From assembly GCA_963204745.1 (NCBI GenBank), contig CAUJHF010000019.1, positions 1-32,340 on the forward strand: 32,340 bases of DNA, read 5' to 3'. This stretch comes from Pseudomonadota bacterium. GTDB lineage: Bacteria; Pseudomonadota; Gammaproteobacteria; Steroidobacterales; GCA-2729495. Of this stretch, positions 31,929-32,340 are shown one piece after another. Within the stretch, counting starts at the first letter, position 1; each line of letters begins with the position of its first letter. The notes below the pieces were generated by a model that worked only from the letters and a program-made list of their open reading frames with translations, searched no databases and was not told the origin of the DNA. Position numbers and translations under genes: made by a program.

Positions 31929-32336
31929 CTAGATCATGCTGGCACGCTCACCCAGCAGATAGCGCGCAACATCAACGTAATCGAAGGCCAAAGACACGGC
32001 CAGCGACGCCACAAACATCCAGATGACCGACCGGAAAGGCAATGTGATTTCATTGTTCTTCGCGCGACTGATGAGATAGACAAGCAGCGGCGTCCAGAAG
32101 ATCACATGCACGATGCCCAGCAATCGGACATAGCCCATCTGGTCATAGAGCCAGCCCATGGATGCGACCACGACGATATTGGTCAGCAATACGATCAATG
32201 CATCGCGGCGCGTGGCCTTTGAAAATGCCAGTGCTACCGGCGTGGCGACCATCGCCAGCCCCAGCCAGTAGAACCACGCCAGTATCCAGCCGGTAGCGGA
32301 AAACATCGCATCGTGAAAAGTTATCGTGTCATTCAT
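31929..32336 (-). CDS. Small multi-pass membrane protein, unknown function
   Basis: This 135-residue protein has about four hydrophobic segments: ILAWFYWLGLAMVATPVALAF, ALIVLLTNIVVVASMGWLY, LLGIVHVIFWTPLLVYLI and VIWMFVASLAVSLAFDYVDV. Short charged loops lie between (SKATRRD, SRAKNNE). I recognise no enzymatic motif; it resembles uncharacterised inner-membrane proteins. ATG 32336 is four bases from the window edge, so an upstream extension cannot be excluded, but the present N-terminus MNDTITFHDAM is a plausible complete start. It reads in the same direction as the YHYH gene, with 82 bases between. Confidence 0.65.
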   Translation of the reverse strand: MNDTITFHDAMFSATGWILAWFYWLGLAMVATPVALAFSKATRRDALIVLLTNIVVVASMGWLYDQMGYVRLLGIVHVIFWTPLLVYLISRAKNNEITLPFRSVIWMFVASLAVSLAFDYVDVARYLLGERASMI

Positions 32337-32340
32337 TGCA

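Noticed and set aside
24319-32340. Direct repeat of the tRNA-Ser 3-prime end as a right attachment site
   Set aside because: I read through the region for GGTTCGAATCCCTCC and found no second copy, so the right border was not called.

Overview
The window looks like chromosomal DNA from a high-GC gammaproteobacterium. The evidence is gene order rather than any species marker. bamD/rluD/pgeF/clpB lies beside a pilS-type kinase as in Pseudomonas, sucCD lies beside pilS as in Xanthomonas, and csrA is followed by tRNA-Ser. A REP-like palindrome of the kind common in Pseudomonas and Xanthomonadales fills many intergenic gaps. The genus cannot be fixed from sequence alone; a Xanthomonadales/Nevskiales/Steroidobacter-like lineage would fit.

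Layout. 1-1610: PilS-like sensor kinase, cut by the left edge. 1789-5564: sucC, sucD and a glutamine-dependent nadE. 5656-10923: bamD (minus) diverging from rluD, pgeF and clpB. 11116-13225: FmdB-type zinc ribbon and aspS. 13310-14720: alpha/beta hydrolase and SDR, overlapping. 14951-17515: mutS (minus). 17586-20835: GT4 glycosyltransferase, pncC, recA, recX. 21176-24130: alaS and csrA. 24226-24318: tRNA-Ser(GCU), then a strong terminator. Up to this point the window is mostly housekeeping: TCA cycle, NAD synthesis, outer-membrane assembly, translation, DNA repair and post-transcriptional control.

From tRNA-Ser rightward the content changes to accessory genes of mixed composition. It holds a 63-aa PLDc_N membrane protein, a 97-aa orphan behind a structured leader, a HemE homologue with an unexpected twin-arginine-like N-terminus, a TacA/TacT (DUF1778/GNAT) toxin-antitoxin pair with a palindromic operator inside its promoter, a collapsed hsdR remnant, and an intact McrB/McrC restriction pair. 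McrB has extra N-terminal modules. Two small minus-strand genes close the window. I read this as a defence island in the tRNA-Ser neighbourhood; its right border is not visible.

The REP-like family has two stem versions related by a compensatory G/C swap. Four genes (nadE, aspS, mutS, csrA) take their TAG stop codon from the first bases of a copy, and bamD's stop abuts one. A second, unrelated nested repeat lies between recX and alaS.

The most notable items are the stop-codon-providing REP family, the multi-module McrB beside a dead type I restriction gene, the Tat-HemE fusion, and the tRNA-Ser acceptor mismatch at the presumed island junction.
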